DNA of 64,000 nt, taken from Utricularia gibba. Its lineage: Eukaryota > Streptophyta > Magnoliopsida > Lamiales > Lentibulariaceae. Made by a program: the position numbers and the translations under genes. The stretch lies in the NCBI GenBank assembly GCA_002189035.1, contig CM007991.1, positions 5,270,001 to 5,334,000 on the forward strand, given 5' to 3'. Of the stretch, positions 1 to 11,829 are shown piece by piece. A model generated the notes under the pieces. That model was not told the origin of the DNA. It did no database searches and worked only from the letters and a program-made list of their open reading frames with translations. How positions within the stretch are numbered: position 1 is the stretch's first letter; the number at the start of each line of letters is the position of its first letter.

Positions 1-980
1 TTGAAAAAACACATACAAGTTGGGTTAGTATTTGGTGGGTATGCGACCATTTCATGAGTCACATTAGTTGGACCTATAACATGAACTCACTAACAAAATA
101 TTTATAATTGGACTTATAACACTGAGTCAAAATTGGCTGTTTTTACGTTTTCTCTTCACTTATAGTCATCTCATTTTAATTTTGATTGAGACTATTAATA
201 TGATTTGAAATAATTTTTCAATTCAGCTTGAATATCATAATCACAACAAAGTTTGATGCCTAAAGTGAAGAAAAAACTTCTTGTGATATTGATATTTCAA
301 GTGAAGATGACGATGAATTTTTCATTTCAAAAACAATATGCTTCCTTCATTAATTGACACAAACATTTTAATCGCAATAATGAATTAATAAATATATATT
401 ATCAGTATTATGGCACCAGCTACAATCATGGTAAGGATTGATCTACTTCAAATTTTAAACACCACATTATAAATAAATATAAAGACAAAGCTCGTAACTC
501 ATCCAGTCAATCAATTCTAATTTAGTGAATGGTAATGTTTCTACTTTTTTCTTTAATATCAATAATGATCAAGGCTATATATATACTTGCATTAATCGCC
601 AATGAAAAAAAATTTAGAAATAGAAAATCTATTTATAGTGAATTTTTTTTCAATTCTATTTGCAGTTGTTTTAGAAATTCACATAAGTGAAGATATGGCT
701 AAATTTGCTCCACATGTCTAAGACAGTTACAATTGCAATGAATTAGTTTGAAGAAAAAAAACAGTTTTTCAATCTATGAAATACAAATTTGGGTTAATGT
801 GTACTGATTGAAATGATATCAATGTTGGATACTATCTAGTTTAATTACTTATCGGATTTATTGTAATAAATTATGTAAATGAGAATCTTTGAGTTTTAAC
901 CTTTGCATTCCCTACACATAAAGTGCAGAAATTACATGATTTATTACCTTTTAATATGTTGATGTTGTGGTCGAAAATCG
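1..980. other. AT-rich intergenic DNA, no gene seen
   Basis: Low-complexity AT-rich sequence with no reading frame that resembles a known protein, no recognisable LTR ends and no tRNA-like boxes. I see nothing that can be annotated beyond base composition. Confidence 0.6.
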
Positions 981-983
981 GCA

Positions 984-3160
984 ATGAGGTGGGGGCCTAT
1001 ATTCGGGTTAGTGGGAAAGCCGAACGTGCAGGATCGGATCTGGATATGCACATTTTGGTTTATAGGAACAAAAATAGATAGGGATTTTAATGTGGAAATC
1101 GTCAAGAAACGGAAAAACCACAGACCTGTTGGGGCTCACCGAAAAATGGTTTCACTAGTCTTGCAATTGGATAATTGCCGATTGTTCTGACATTGCCGTA
1201 ATTTGGCTACTTTTCAAACTGTTCAAAACGGCCGCTATTGGAAAATTCTGACACTTATCGGTCTGCCGGCCTATAGCAATTTGTCTGGATACTTTTTGGC
1301 TCCTTTTCAGTAACCGATTAACCCAACCGATTTTTGACTCCATCATTCAGCCCCTCTAATTTACCTGTATTGGCCTTCTTGCACAAATCGGTGAATCAAA
1401 ATCACGACTGTGCCGATCCCTAACACGCCAATTCCTAGCAGGCTAATCTTCTCTCAACTTAGACTGATCTCCACGTTTTTTTCGCTCATTTTTTGGCACC
1501 TCATTCGACGTGTCGTTTCAACTTTCGAATAAACCCTCCATAAATAAAAACTTTTTCAGTCAGTTTTCTCCTTTACTTCCTCTTTCCGCTCATGAAATTT
1601 CCATGCTTTTCACGCTCTGCTGCATTTTGCCATCACAAGTTCCGCCGGAATCTTCTCTTTTACCAGGTACTCTTCCGTTTTCCACTCTTCTTTTTGTCTT
1701 TGCAAAAATTTTTTGGGAATTTTGAGATTTCTCAACCACTCTTTCCTTTTTTTCATTCTTCTAGGGCCTTTCTGCATCAAATTTCTTAGAATCACAATGG
1801 TTAGGAGGTCTAGCGAACTGATTGTTTCTACAATCCGATCCATATATTCAATCCTAGATGAGTATATTGTAACTCAGGCCAGGGATTCCCTAATTCCCTG
1901 AGGGGTGGGGGAAAGGCCTCTTCCCCATTTAGGCCTCCCCATCCTTATCTAGAAAATGGCCTTCGATTCTCGTTTCATCCTCTAATCGTTCAATTTTTTA
2001 GCATGTTTGCTATTCCGCTTTACTACCTCACCCCAAACTCTATTTTTTATTTTACACTATTTCTTTTCTATTCGGCGGGCATGGATTCGACTATGATGCT
2101 AGCAGATTTTTTCCAACTCTTCAAGGTCACCATCCATAAAGCAAATTGGCCGATGCATGGGTTATCCCACTTTCAGTTTCATCGATTTGAAGACCACCCC
2201 GATTTCATCGTTAAGGCCCCTAATACCCACCACAATTTGTTGTCCTCTTTTATCTAGGTTGCTATTCCATTAAGTGCCACATGGAATTTTCCCATTAAGC
2301 CTCCTACCCTCTTTAGGATTAAGCCGTTTCTTCAGACGAATCTCGTAGAGATGTATATCGGAGGCTAGGTGAATGCTCCATCATATATGAATCCCTAGCC
2401 ATGATGCTTTCGCGGGATCCTTTATCGACCTGCAAGGATACTCGGTCGCACTCGTAATGGACAGTGGTCCAATTTTATCATCCCTTCTAATTCGTTAGCA
2501 CCTCCCTCTTCTGACTTGATAATCCCCATTTCCTCTGATCCGGTTCCTAAACACTTTGCTCAGCGCCCAACTCAAACGAAAAAGAAAAGGGTTAAGGTTT
2601 GCATGCAAAAACCCTCCAAAAAGCAGAAAGTTAGTCGGCCCCCATTCCTTCAATGGGGCTATGTTTTACTTTCGCTAACTGTCTTCACTTGTTGGTCCAT
2701 AGTTGACCAGATGGCTGGGAGAGTGGGGTTGGAGGCTTCCACCATGGCACGTTTTTCTGCCAAAATGCGCAAGATGCAAGAATCGGGACAAGATGCAATG
2801 CCATCACCACAAGTTAATCTTTATTGTACATAACTTTCGATCATCTGTCTTTAACCTTTTTGGTTATTCCCCTCTTTAGGTCGATTCCCAAGGGGTTCAA
2901 TCTGATAACATCCCCTATCTCTCTGAAGGGGGTTAGGGAGTTAAGTTTTCCGAGAACCAGGAGCAGACTCCACCTCCTCCATCCGGAAAGGGAAAGGAGA
3001 AGGTTCCGCCTTCCCTAGGCACTTCTACGCCCCAAGATGTTTGAGTTCCCATCGACTTGGCTGGCCCTTCTACGTCAAGGCAACAAGTCAGCATTGTTGG
3101 GGATTCGATCCAAATCCCAATTCCCATCCCTGCTGATAGCAACGGCTTGAGAAAATAATC
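984..3160. other. Unrecognised moderately GC sequence, possibly decayed coding or transposon DNA
   Basis: Base composition is less AT-rich than the flanks and several short frames run on both strands, the best being a 105-codon frame at 2516-2833 rich in Lys and Pro. None resembles a family I can name, and stops break every longer reading. It may be the remains of a retroelement or of a mobile-domain gene. I see no splice pattern or conserved motif that would support a working gene. Confidence 0.3.
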
Positions 3161-3229
3161 AATCATTTGAATCATTTTCTACCACACGTTGAAAATAATG
3201 GAGAGCAGTTAGGCAGTACAAATATCCAG

Positions 3230-4195
3230 ATCATGATCTCACTGGAAGTTCAAAGAGTGCTGAATTCGCACAAGGTGGATGAAAAGGCGAATTTGGCAGA
3301 TTTCGGTAAATTTTCAGGTACCACATGCAACCGTAATACTGTAGTTAATAATTATTTTTGGCTTTTGAACACAGGTGCAACCTCACATATGATCACTCCC
3401 TGTTTCAAAACCTTTCACCATTGTCTAAGCCAATTTCCCTCACACTCCCAAATGGTTCCACTTCTCTTGTTACTCAACATGGTTCAGTGCAAATACATGC
3501 TGACCTCATCGTCTCGAGTGTGTTTTATGTCTCAACTTTCAGATGCAACCTGTTTTCCATTCAAAAATACACTGAATCGCACATGCCTCAAGCTTTATTC
3601 ATCGATTCTTGCTGTTTCATGCAAGACCGAGCATCTAAAATGCTGATACCCATGGGGTACCTGTCTAGAAATCTCTACATCCTAGATAAGATATCTTTTT
3701 TGCCTAATATTTTGTCCATGTTATCAAGCCCTCCTCACAAGGAATTTGTCTCAAGATACTGCTGTTCTTTGTCATGACTCTGCTTACATGTTGTTTAAAA
3801 ACTTTGCATTGTTTAACAAGTAAGTGAATGCATCATATGCCAACCTTTTATGGCACTGTCATTTTAGACATATCTCAGACTCTAAAGCCAAATTCCTACC
3901 CTTTTATTGTTTGCTGGATCAAGTTCCATGTGACATTTGTCAGTATGCCAAGTTCCATAAGCTTCCTTTTCCGATCAGTAGTTCTAGAGCTTTAAAACCA
4001 TTAGCTTTATTACATTGCGATTTATGGGGGCCTTATAGTATACCCCTGCATCTCTTGTTGAAGCACCCGCATCTTCATCTCACCCTGTTCTACGATGCAG
4101 CACTCGTACTTCCCATCCTCCGAGCCATCTCTGTGACTATGTCTATAACCTGCACACCCTGCCCCCACTCCCCGACACCCCTTTAACCCCTGATC
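3230..4195 (+). mobile_element. Ty1/copia retrotransposon fragment (protease, GAG-pre-integrase, start of integrase, linker)
   Basis: Translated pieces follow the copia pol order. A protease motif LNTGATSHM lies near 3365-3395, where the family has D-T/S-G-A; the catalytic Asp is replaced by Asn. A frameshift near 3410-3440 follows, then the LPNGS...CNLFSI region (about 3440-3560), the GAG-pre-integrase zinc knuckle (HxRHISDSK, CDICQYAK, about 3850-3990), and the first integrase segment with LLHCDLWGP near 4005-4035. The frame then jumps to the Ser/Arg-rich integrase-RT linker containing RTSHPPSHL (about 4055-4190), so most of the integrase core is missing. Reverse transcriptase, RNase H and LTRs are absent. 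This is a dead, internally deleted fragment that abuts a minus-strand gypsy fragment. Confidence 0.8.
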
Positions 4196-4204
4196 ACACA
4201 TGTG

Positions 4205-7200
4205 TTGTTGATTGGATACATATGCTTGCCCATTAGTATGAGGGTGATAAGCATTTGAAGGCTTATAGCACACTCCATACTTCTTAAGCAATTTTTCTAG
4301 CACTTTGTTGAAGAAGTGTGTCTCTTTGTCATTATCAAGCACCATCAGAACTCCAAATCTTGCTAATATTTTCTACTCGTTGGCAAGCATCACATGTCGT
4401 GCAAAAATGAAAAACGGTCTCAAAAAATCAATAACCAATAATATCCACTGTCAAGTACCTTCTTTGTTGTCTTGTTTGGGTCGTGGTGACATCCACATGG
4501 TGATGAGTGGTAAAATTTAATAACCTGGTTAATCTCACTGTCGGTGAAGCATCTGCGCACCACTCCATCACTGCAACTTTTCCACAAGCATGGGCCATCC
4601 TATGCATAGTACTTGTTGTCACTGTTCAACTTCAAATTCTCGTGGCTTTTCAAATTTTATTAATTTTCCCTATAAAAAGAAGGTTAGCTAAATTTGCATA
4701 CCAGGGTTCCTTAGTCTTACCTCAGAGCGAGATTGCATTGATTAATTAATCAGAGAAAGTATCGGCAATCTCCTCTCCATCTTCCAGATTCTCGATTCTA
4801 CTCAGGTGATCAGCTACACAGTTCTCTTTGCCTGGTTTATCTTTGATTGTCACATCGAATTCCTAGAGTAGCGGTGATAAATGAAAATTTCCTAATGTCG
4901 TTGCAAAAATAGAAATTTTTGTATCAAATAAATTTATAAGCCATAATCCTCACAAAATACAAATTAAACACAGAATGTAAATTGGAATTTGGGGTCGATC
5001 ACAAGGAGCTTGTGCTTACAAAGTGTTTCAATAGATGTATAATTTGAAATAACATTGGTTCTTAGTCTAAGCTCAAACTAATAGTGGAAATCAAATTCAA
5101 TGAACAAGAGCAAGTCTCAATGCTGGAAATAACAGATACTGGTTTGAACATAGAGTAATACTAAGATGCCTTAAGAGTGTGCATGTGATGTGGTGCTAAG
5201 ATGCCTAACTTAATCTACCATATTCCTATACTCACAAATCCAAATAACTTAGGTCTACCCAAATCATTCATCATGTTTTCGACTAATATAGTCCCCAATA
5301 TCATTACCAACTTCGCAATTAGGTCTACCCGCATGCAAAGCATATAGAACTAAATCTACCTGGTTCTACTGGTTCTTCCCTAGACTAGAACCAACTGTCC
5401 CTGCCTTGATTTGTTGTTCTATCTCTAAATCAAGCATTCGAATTGTGAAGCTACTTGTTTCCTCCCTTAGGCCTACCCATTGAATGATAGAAACAAATAT
5501 TAAGAAACAATAACAAATCATATTATAAACCCTAGCCCCACATCACCATTCTACTCTTTAAGGCATCCCCTAAAGCTTACCTACTCATGTATAGAAAATA
5601 AAGCATGATATCATTAAGATAAACTGAAGAGAATAGCAAAGACATTGTAAAATAATAGTCAAAGTAACCAAATATCCAGAAAAACTAACAATAAAGTAGA
5701 GTGTCTTGTTCGCGATTTGCTACTGTTCACTTCCCGTAACAGTAGCACTGAATTGGGTTTTTGATGCTATTCTTCAAGTCTTTAGTCTTCATTCTAGAGA
5801 ATTCGCCTTCGTCTTCCTTCCTTCGTGTTCTTCCTCCCCCTTCTAGGGTCTGGTCGCGTTCCCCCTTCTCTATCTCCAAGAATATCTTCCTTTCTTTTTT
5901 TTTCATTTTCCAATGTCAATACAGTATTCCTAACATTTTTGTTGTTCTTGGCCTGAACCTGCAGACTACGGGCCAAAGAACATTGCATTATATCTCCTCT
6001 TTTAATGCTACCCATTCTTCAAAACCTCTACATGCACAAAGTTTCTATATCCTCCCTGATTTTAAAACTTTGATGTTGGACTAGAAAAGAGGTTAATAAT
6101 ATGGAATGAGCTAAATCAAATAATTTAGAACATTAACACATAAAATCACATTATGTTCTAAATTTTGGTAAAATACTAAAAACTATAAGATAAATACTTA
6201 AACATGATTTAAAAGCATAATTTTCTTATTCTAATAATAGGAAAATTTATGTGTTATCAAGCGACACCCATCGAATCAACCTTCCCTACGTGTCTCGCTT
6301 AGACATCAATTGTCTAATGGCTCTACGGTCAATATGAACAATAATTTTTCTCCTAATTAAATAACTCCTAAATTTGTTGAAGGCAAAGACAACTGCCACC
6401 ATTTCTTTTTCTGTAGTTGTGTAATTTCGCTGAGCTTCATCAATCATTTTTTATGCATAATTGATCACAATGTTCATTACATTGATCTTGCGGCCAGACA
6501 CCATACAAACTGAAAAATTAGAAGCATCACACATAACATCATCGGTGCTTTATTCAACTTGTTGAAAGCCTCCTTACAATAATCTAAAAATTCAAACTTG
6601 ACATCCTATTTCAACAATTCAATCAAGGGTCTAGCAATAGTTTAAAAAATCTTGATGAGCCTGCGATAAAAACCCACATGTCCCAAAAATGATCGTATTC
6701 CTTTTACATCTTGAGGTGGGGTGAGATTAGAAATCATATCAACTTTAGCAAGATCAACACGTAAACCATCACTCGAAACCACATGTCCTAAAACAATCCC
6801 TTGTCTAACCATGAAATGGCATTTTTTTGAATTAAGCACCATACCTTTCTCAACACATTTACCTAAAACTTTGTCCAAATTTTCCAATCATTCATCAAAG
6901 TTTGATCCATGTAATGTAAAATCATCCATGAAAACTTCCATGTTTTTATCAATAAAATCAGAAAATATACTCGTTACATACCTTTTGAAATATAGAAGGA
7001 GCATTACATAGACAAAAGGCATTCTCCTATACGCAAACGTACTAATTGGGCAGGTAAACATTGTCTTCTCTTGATCCTCAGGTACAACCGCACTTGGTTG
7101 TAACCTGAATAACCATCCAGAAAGCAGTAATATCCCTTACCCCTAAACTTATCAAGCATTTGATAAATGAAGGGGCAGAGATATTGGTCCTTTCGCATGA

Positions 7201-8300
7201 CATCATTCAATTTTCTCTAATCAATACAAACACTCCATCTGTTTTGCTTTTGGGTGGTGAATTGTTTCCTTTCAGAGTTTGTGACAACTGTGATGCCAAT
7301 CTTCTTAGACACCACATGAATCGGACTGACTCATTTTCTGTCTGATATGGAATAAATTATCTCCATCTTTAGTAGCTTTTCTATTTCCTTCTTCACAACT
7401 TCCATCAACGTCGGATTGAGTTGACTCTATGCCTGTTGGATTGGCTTGGCATCATCCTCCAGAAGTATCGGATGCATGCAAACTGATGGATGTCCTCTAG
7501 AGTGCAACCAATCGCCTTTCTATGCTTCTTCAACACCCATAACAACTTTAGGTCATGCTCAGAAGTTAGATCTATGCTAAGAATAACAAGCAAAGTGTTA
7601 CCTTCTCCTAGAAAAATATACTTTAAGTGCTTTGGGAGTGGCTTCAGATCTGAAGTCTTCTTGCAAGACAACTCTGCAATTCCTATGTCATCCGAAGACC
7701 TCTCGACATCCAGCTCGGGCACTGAACTCACTTCTTCATCCACTTCTTCCAAGATGATCAATTGCTTCGTCTCTTGGGCATAGACCTCTTCTACCAATTT
7801 TTCAATAATATCTCAATGGTCATCGACATCACTCTTTAGGACATTTTCTTCTTCCACAATCGTTCCTACTCCATACATGCCAACCTCTCGTTCTCCAGCT
7901 CTAAAAGTCACAAAATCATCCTTATATCCAAGAGTCATTTGCCCATTCTTACATCTAATGTGCACATCGGCTGTAGCTAAGAATGGCCATCCAAAAATTA
8001 TAGTGTTGTCATCCACTTTTGTTAGGGGCATCTTCACTACTACAAAAACAATTAGGTAGAAAGTCTATGACACTTGCACCAACACATCCTCAGCAATTCC
8101 TTTTGGTATCACAATCACTCTCACTGCTCCTAAGTCCTCCATTGCCTTCGAGATTTCCCTTCCTTTAATTTTTGCAGAAATATAATAAGTTCCCATATCT
8201 TCACATTTAAAGGGAAGCCCCTTGTCAATTAGAGCAGTAATACTAGCGTTAATCTTCACATCTTCCTACTAGTGAGAGTAACACTTAAATCTATGCACAG
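4205..8300 (-). mobile_element. Ty3/gypsy (Athila/Tat-like) pol remnant, split by a solo LTR
   Basis: Read on the minus strand from 8300 downward, the pieces come in gypsy order. Aspartic-protease region: a DLGA motif near 8110 and GWPFLATA near 7970. Protease-RT linker: 7797-7405. Reverse transcriptase: FLDGYSGYNQ near 7100 and FMDDF near 6930, so both catalytic blocks are visible. RT end with SFLGHVGFYRRL: about 6690-6650. RNase H: about 6640-6260, resuming after the nested LTR at about 4870-4740 (KDKPGKENCVADHLSRIE). Integrase pieces: CDACQRVENIS near 4390 and KYGVCYKPSNAYHPHTNGQ near 4250. Stops and frameshifts occur throughout and the integrase core is shortened. Gag and its own LTR pair are not recognisable. 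A dead element. Confidence 0.85.
4875..6259 (-). repeat. Solo LTR (1385 bp) inserted in gypsy RNase H
   Basis: On the minus strand it begins TGATAACACATAAATTTTCC and ends GGAAATTTTCATTTATCA, giving TG...CA termini with near-matching inverted ends. It is flanked by agcgg (4870-4874) and agcga (6260-6264), a 5-bp target duplication with one mismatch. The RNase H reading frame of the host element stops at one edge and resumes at the other. No primer site, polypurine tract or coding DNA lies inside, so it is a solo LTR left by LTR-LTR recombination. About 300 bp of it (5040-5340) is repeated in inverted orientation at about 16250-16560. Confidence 0.85.
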
Positions 8301-9743
8301 TTCCTACAAGATTTTGATTCCTCTAGGAACCTGCTTCTGCTTCAAATAATCAATTGCCTTCATGCTCACCAATTAGCTATGTCTTCTTTTATATGTGTTT
8401 TATTCTCTTTTCTTTTTGCTTTTTGTGAAATTCTCCAGAATTATTTTTTTAAGAGCATTGCATACTAGTTCCAAGTTAGATTAGGGCAATCATGCGATGT
8501 GAGTTTGTTTGACATGAAAGAAAGGGAACTCCTACTCACATCACATGAAGAAGGAAGTTGAAGTGGCTGCAAAGTTGGAAAAGCATATTGCAAGTTTGAA
8601 TCAGGAGTGGTATGAGGAGGTAACCAAATCCAAACCCTAAATTTATTCAACTAGTCAAGTTTTTTGAGCACTTTATCTACTTTTGAGTAAGTGTGGTTGT
8701 GTGAACTCATGAGTAAGTCTGTCATAGGTTTGGCTGAACACTCAGGAGTATTCAAGTTTCTAGTAAGACAATGAGCACACACTAGTCCTATGCGAGGCCT
8801 AGACCTGTTTGAATCTTTACTCTCTATTTTCTTTCTAAAAAAGTTAGAGCGGTAGTCTTGAGAGTAACACTCTTGGATTAGAACTTTGTCATCTTGCAGC
8901 AATCAATCAATAGTGAGAAAAGTAGAGAGGCCAAAAGGCAAGCACATAAAAAAAGCCGTGCTGTAAAAAAACAAAGAAAAATAGAAGAGAAAAAAAATAG
9001 AGGGAAACACTGAGAAAGGGACTAGTTGCTTGGAGTGATAAGGAATAGGAGCTATAAGGCACTGAGCTCTCGTTTGAAGATCCCTAGTATGTTCAAAAAA
9101 ACAAAAAAAAGAATGACAAGCCTCTACTATTAGACTCTAAGTTGAATAAAAGGGTGATCCAAGTCTAGTCTATGAGTAGGTGCTAGGAGAGCCAAAATTG
9201 TGAGTAGATGGATTTTGCACACTAAGATCGTTACCTAAAATCTTGCAAGAGCGATGGCCTTGCATTCCATTGCTAATAAATTCTTATTTTTGTGCCTCAT
9301 TATTGCACTAGGTTAGATCTTGAGCAAGACTCAAGGACTAGTCTGTCGTTGTTGTAGGATAGTGTGATGTTGAGTCATATTTTAACATATTTGAGTCAAT
9401 TTCAATATTAAACTATTATGATTATGTGAATTAGAATAAGAAAAATGTCAAAACGTGCGTTGGTCAAATTATTCTCAGTAAAAAGATGATTTGGGCTATT
9501 TTTCCCTTAGTCCAAGTCAAGGTAGTTTTGTTGTTCTTCCAAGCCCATGTACATCTGGTCCATTCGGGTTGGGCCGCAATATCTAATTAATCTGCGAAGT
9601 TGTTATGAGTACAAGGGCAAAACAAGAATTACAAGTCTGAATCATAGGAAGGATAAGGAAAGTTGGCAAAAAAAGGCAAAAATCTCGCAACAAACTACAA
9701 TTGGCACGCAAGACTAGTGTGAATAAAGAAAAGAAAAGATTTG
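8301..9743. other. Gypsy-associated non-coding sequence, no gene
   Basis: This lies upstream, on the minus strand, of the decayed gypsy protease region and probably includes remains of its gag and leader, but no gag motif is readable. Purine-rich and A-rich stretches occur at 8940-9010. No splice-compatible coding sequence was found. Confidence 0.4.
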
Positions 9744-9748
9744 ATGCG

Positions 9749-10969
9749 TGATAAAACTGTTTTTATTGTGTTTTTATATATATTTTTAAGTATTTTTTGT
9801 AGGGATAAATGTTATTTAGTGTGCTAAATTATCTTCTTTTGTGTATTTAGTCTGCTAGAATGTGTTTATTGTGAAAACAGGCTCAATTGGCAACAATTGA
9901 GCCGAAAACTCTAATATTTCGTTTAGTCTGTGTTTAAAGACTTACCAGGGTAAGAGTTAGTACTATATAAGCGTACTTTTCGCGTTGACAAGTCAGAAGG
10001 GATAGAAAAGCTGTGCAAAAGCCACTTTCCACCGAAAGTAGCCGCCCTTCTGAGAGGATAAGATTTGGAGCAGAGATTTCCCTTCTAGAAGCTTGAGGAA
10101 AAGACTAAGCTACCCTTACTTTTGAGCTGCAAAAGGGAAAACAAAGGAGAGAAAAAGGGAGTACACTATGCACGTAGAGTGCACAGACAGCGAACAGGAG
10201 CGAGCGGGAGCAAGGAGAACTTCATTTTCTCCGGCGAACGTCTCCAGCGACCTCCAAATCTACATTTCTACACCACCTTTCTGGCAAGAACTTCGATTTC
10301 CAGCAGATTTACAGCCCACAGAAGCATCCTGAAACTTTTATTTGCACATTTCTGCACTTCCATTTCTGCGTGAACTTGCTACTGTTATTGTCTTCATTTT
10401 TATGCTTTCCGTTGTATTTCGGTACCCTATTGTAAACGAGAAACTAGTTGTAGACTTTATTTTAAGCTTATGAACATGCTGCTGTTTACCCTTTCGTGCT
10501 TGGTCCTAAGTTTAACGTGCTTTTACTGTTCTTACGAACCATGCTCTATTTCTGCAAACTATTACTCTGTTTTTATGCGTTCCAAAGCTTGGTTTAAGCC
10601 TATGGGCTCTCTTGAGTGACACAAGAGCTAGACCCTAGTGTAAAACCCAGTCAAATTACTTTTATTTTATGTTTTCTGCACCTTCACGTTAATTTCAGTC
10701 CTTTTTCATCCCTACAACTCGTTTATTTCAATCACTGTTATTTTAGGTCTTACCAGTGTTAGAACTAAACCCAGAAAACCCCCTTGTTTCCAGTAAATGT
10801 GTTAAACTTCAGGAAATTGCAACCATTCCCTTTGGATTCGACCCTTACTTGCCACACTACATTAATTCTTGTGATTTGTGTAGTAGAATAGCTAGGCTTA
10901 TAAATTTCTTTTGATGCGTTGAATGTGCTAGACCACAACATTTAGCAACCTCATTCCCAACGTTCATCA
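9749..10969 (+). repeat. Solo LTR, family B (1221 bp)
   Basis: It starts TGATAAAACTGTTTTTATTG at 9749 and ends ACGTTCATCA at 10969. The flanks are atgcg (9744-9748) and atgcc (10970-10974), a 5-bp duplication with one mismatch. A TATA-like tataagcg lies near 9966. A second copy of most of its length is on the minus strand at 59313-60331, sharing the start (TGATAACAATG versus TGATAAAACTG), the block around acaagtca, and the end region around TGTAGTAGAATAGCT. No internal retroelement sequence adjoins either end. A short open frame at 10122-10373 lies inside it and is not a gene. Confidence 0.75.
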
Positions 10970-10974
10970 ATGCC

Positions 10975-11825
10975 TATATAATTACTTTCTTTCCAAAATA
11001 TTTCAAGCAATAAACACTCAGTTGCTTTTGGGAGACTTTGTTTGGCTGGTGGATCCATCTATTTTAGGGAAATTTTTTCTCACAAGAGCGTTTTCGGCGA
11101 TTGGAGTAGAAGAGAAGACAAAGAAGAGGCATTCTAGAATGATAGTAGAACTAATCTTTGACTTCAGGCTTCTTCTAAAACTTTGCTAGGAAGGTTCCAA
11201 GTGCTATGTTGCCGTTCTGGGTGATGGAGGTGGTTCCAATATCACTCACATAGATAGGTCTTTGTTCTTCAAGGCTCATGCTAAAACTTTCCCTCCTTCG
11301 TCTTCTTCCCTAACACTTGTTCAAACTCACCGGAAAATCCTCTCTTAGTGTTTGAAATCTCGATTCTCTCTCTACTCAATCATGCTTGCCATTGATTGCA
11401 TCTCTTGGGGAGGCTTAGCTTCTCCTCGTTCCCTATTTCCCAATGATAGTCTTATCTTCTGGCGCATGCAAACGTGTAATTCCTATTTTACCCTTGGACT
11501 AATAAATATCGCGTAGAGTGGTTAGAATGCATGGCCCAGCCCAAATGGGCTGGTCGTTCCTAGGCTTGGATGAATAGTACATTCACTCCAACAAGCAAAT
11601 CGACAAAAAATAGCTCCAAAACACATTTTTATACACTGTATTCACTATTACTAATTTTGATGTTTTTACCAATTCTAACTCGCGTAAATCCTCATCCTAA
11701 CATTGAAAAAGAACACAAATATTACCAATTTTGACATAACATCATATGTTGGCATCATTATTTATTTGGTGAATGGACAATTCCTTAAAGACTTCTAGCA
11801 TTACCAAAAGGAGAAACTAAAGAGT
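10975..11825. other. Intergenic sequence, no gene seen
   Basis: Mixed-composition DNA between a solo LTR and the gypsy integrase. No protein family, LTR boundary or RNA motif could be recognised. Confidence 0.5.
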
Positions 11826-11829
11826 GATA

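Noticed and set aside
3110-3125. tRNA T-arm-like ggattcgatcc
   Set aside because: No A box or acceptor stem lies at the required distance. I found no complete tRNA gene in the window by eye.
4022-4200. Extension of the minus-strand gypsy integrase into 4022-4200
   Set aside because: The translated residues there lose all integrase similarity, whereas the plus strand reads the copia integrase-RT linker, so the gypsy piece ends near 4205.
10122-10373. 83-codon frame as a small gene
   Set aside because: It lies wholly within the family B solo LTR, and the other LTR copy does not preserve it.
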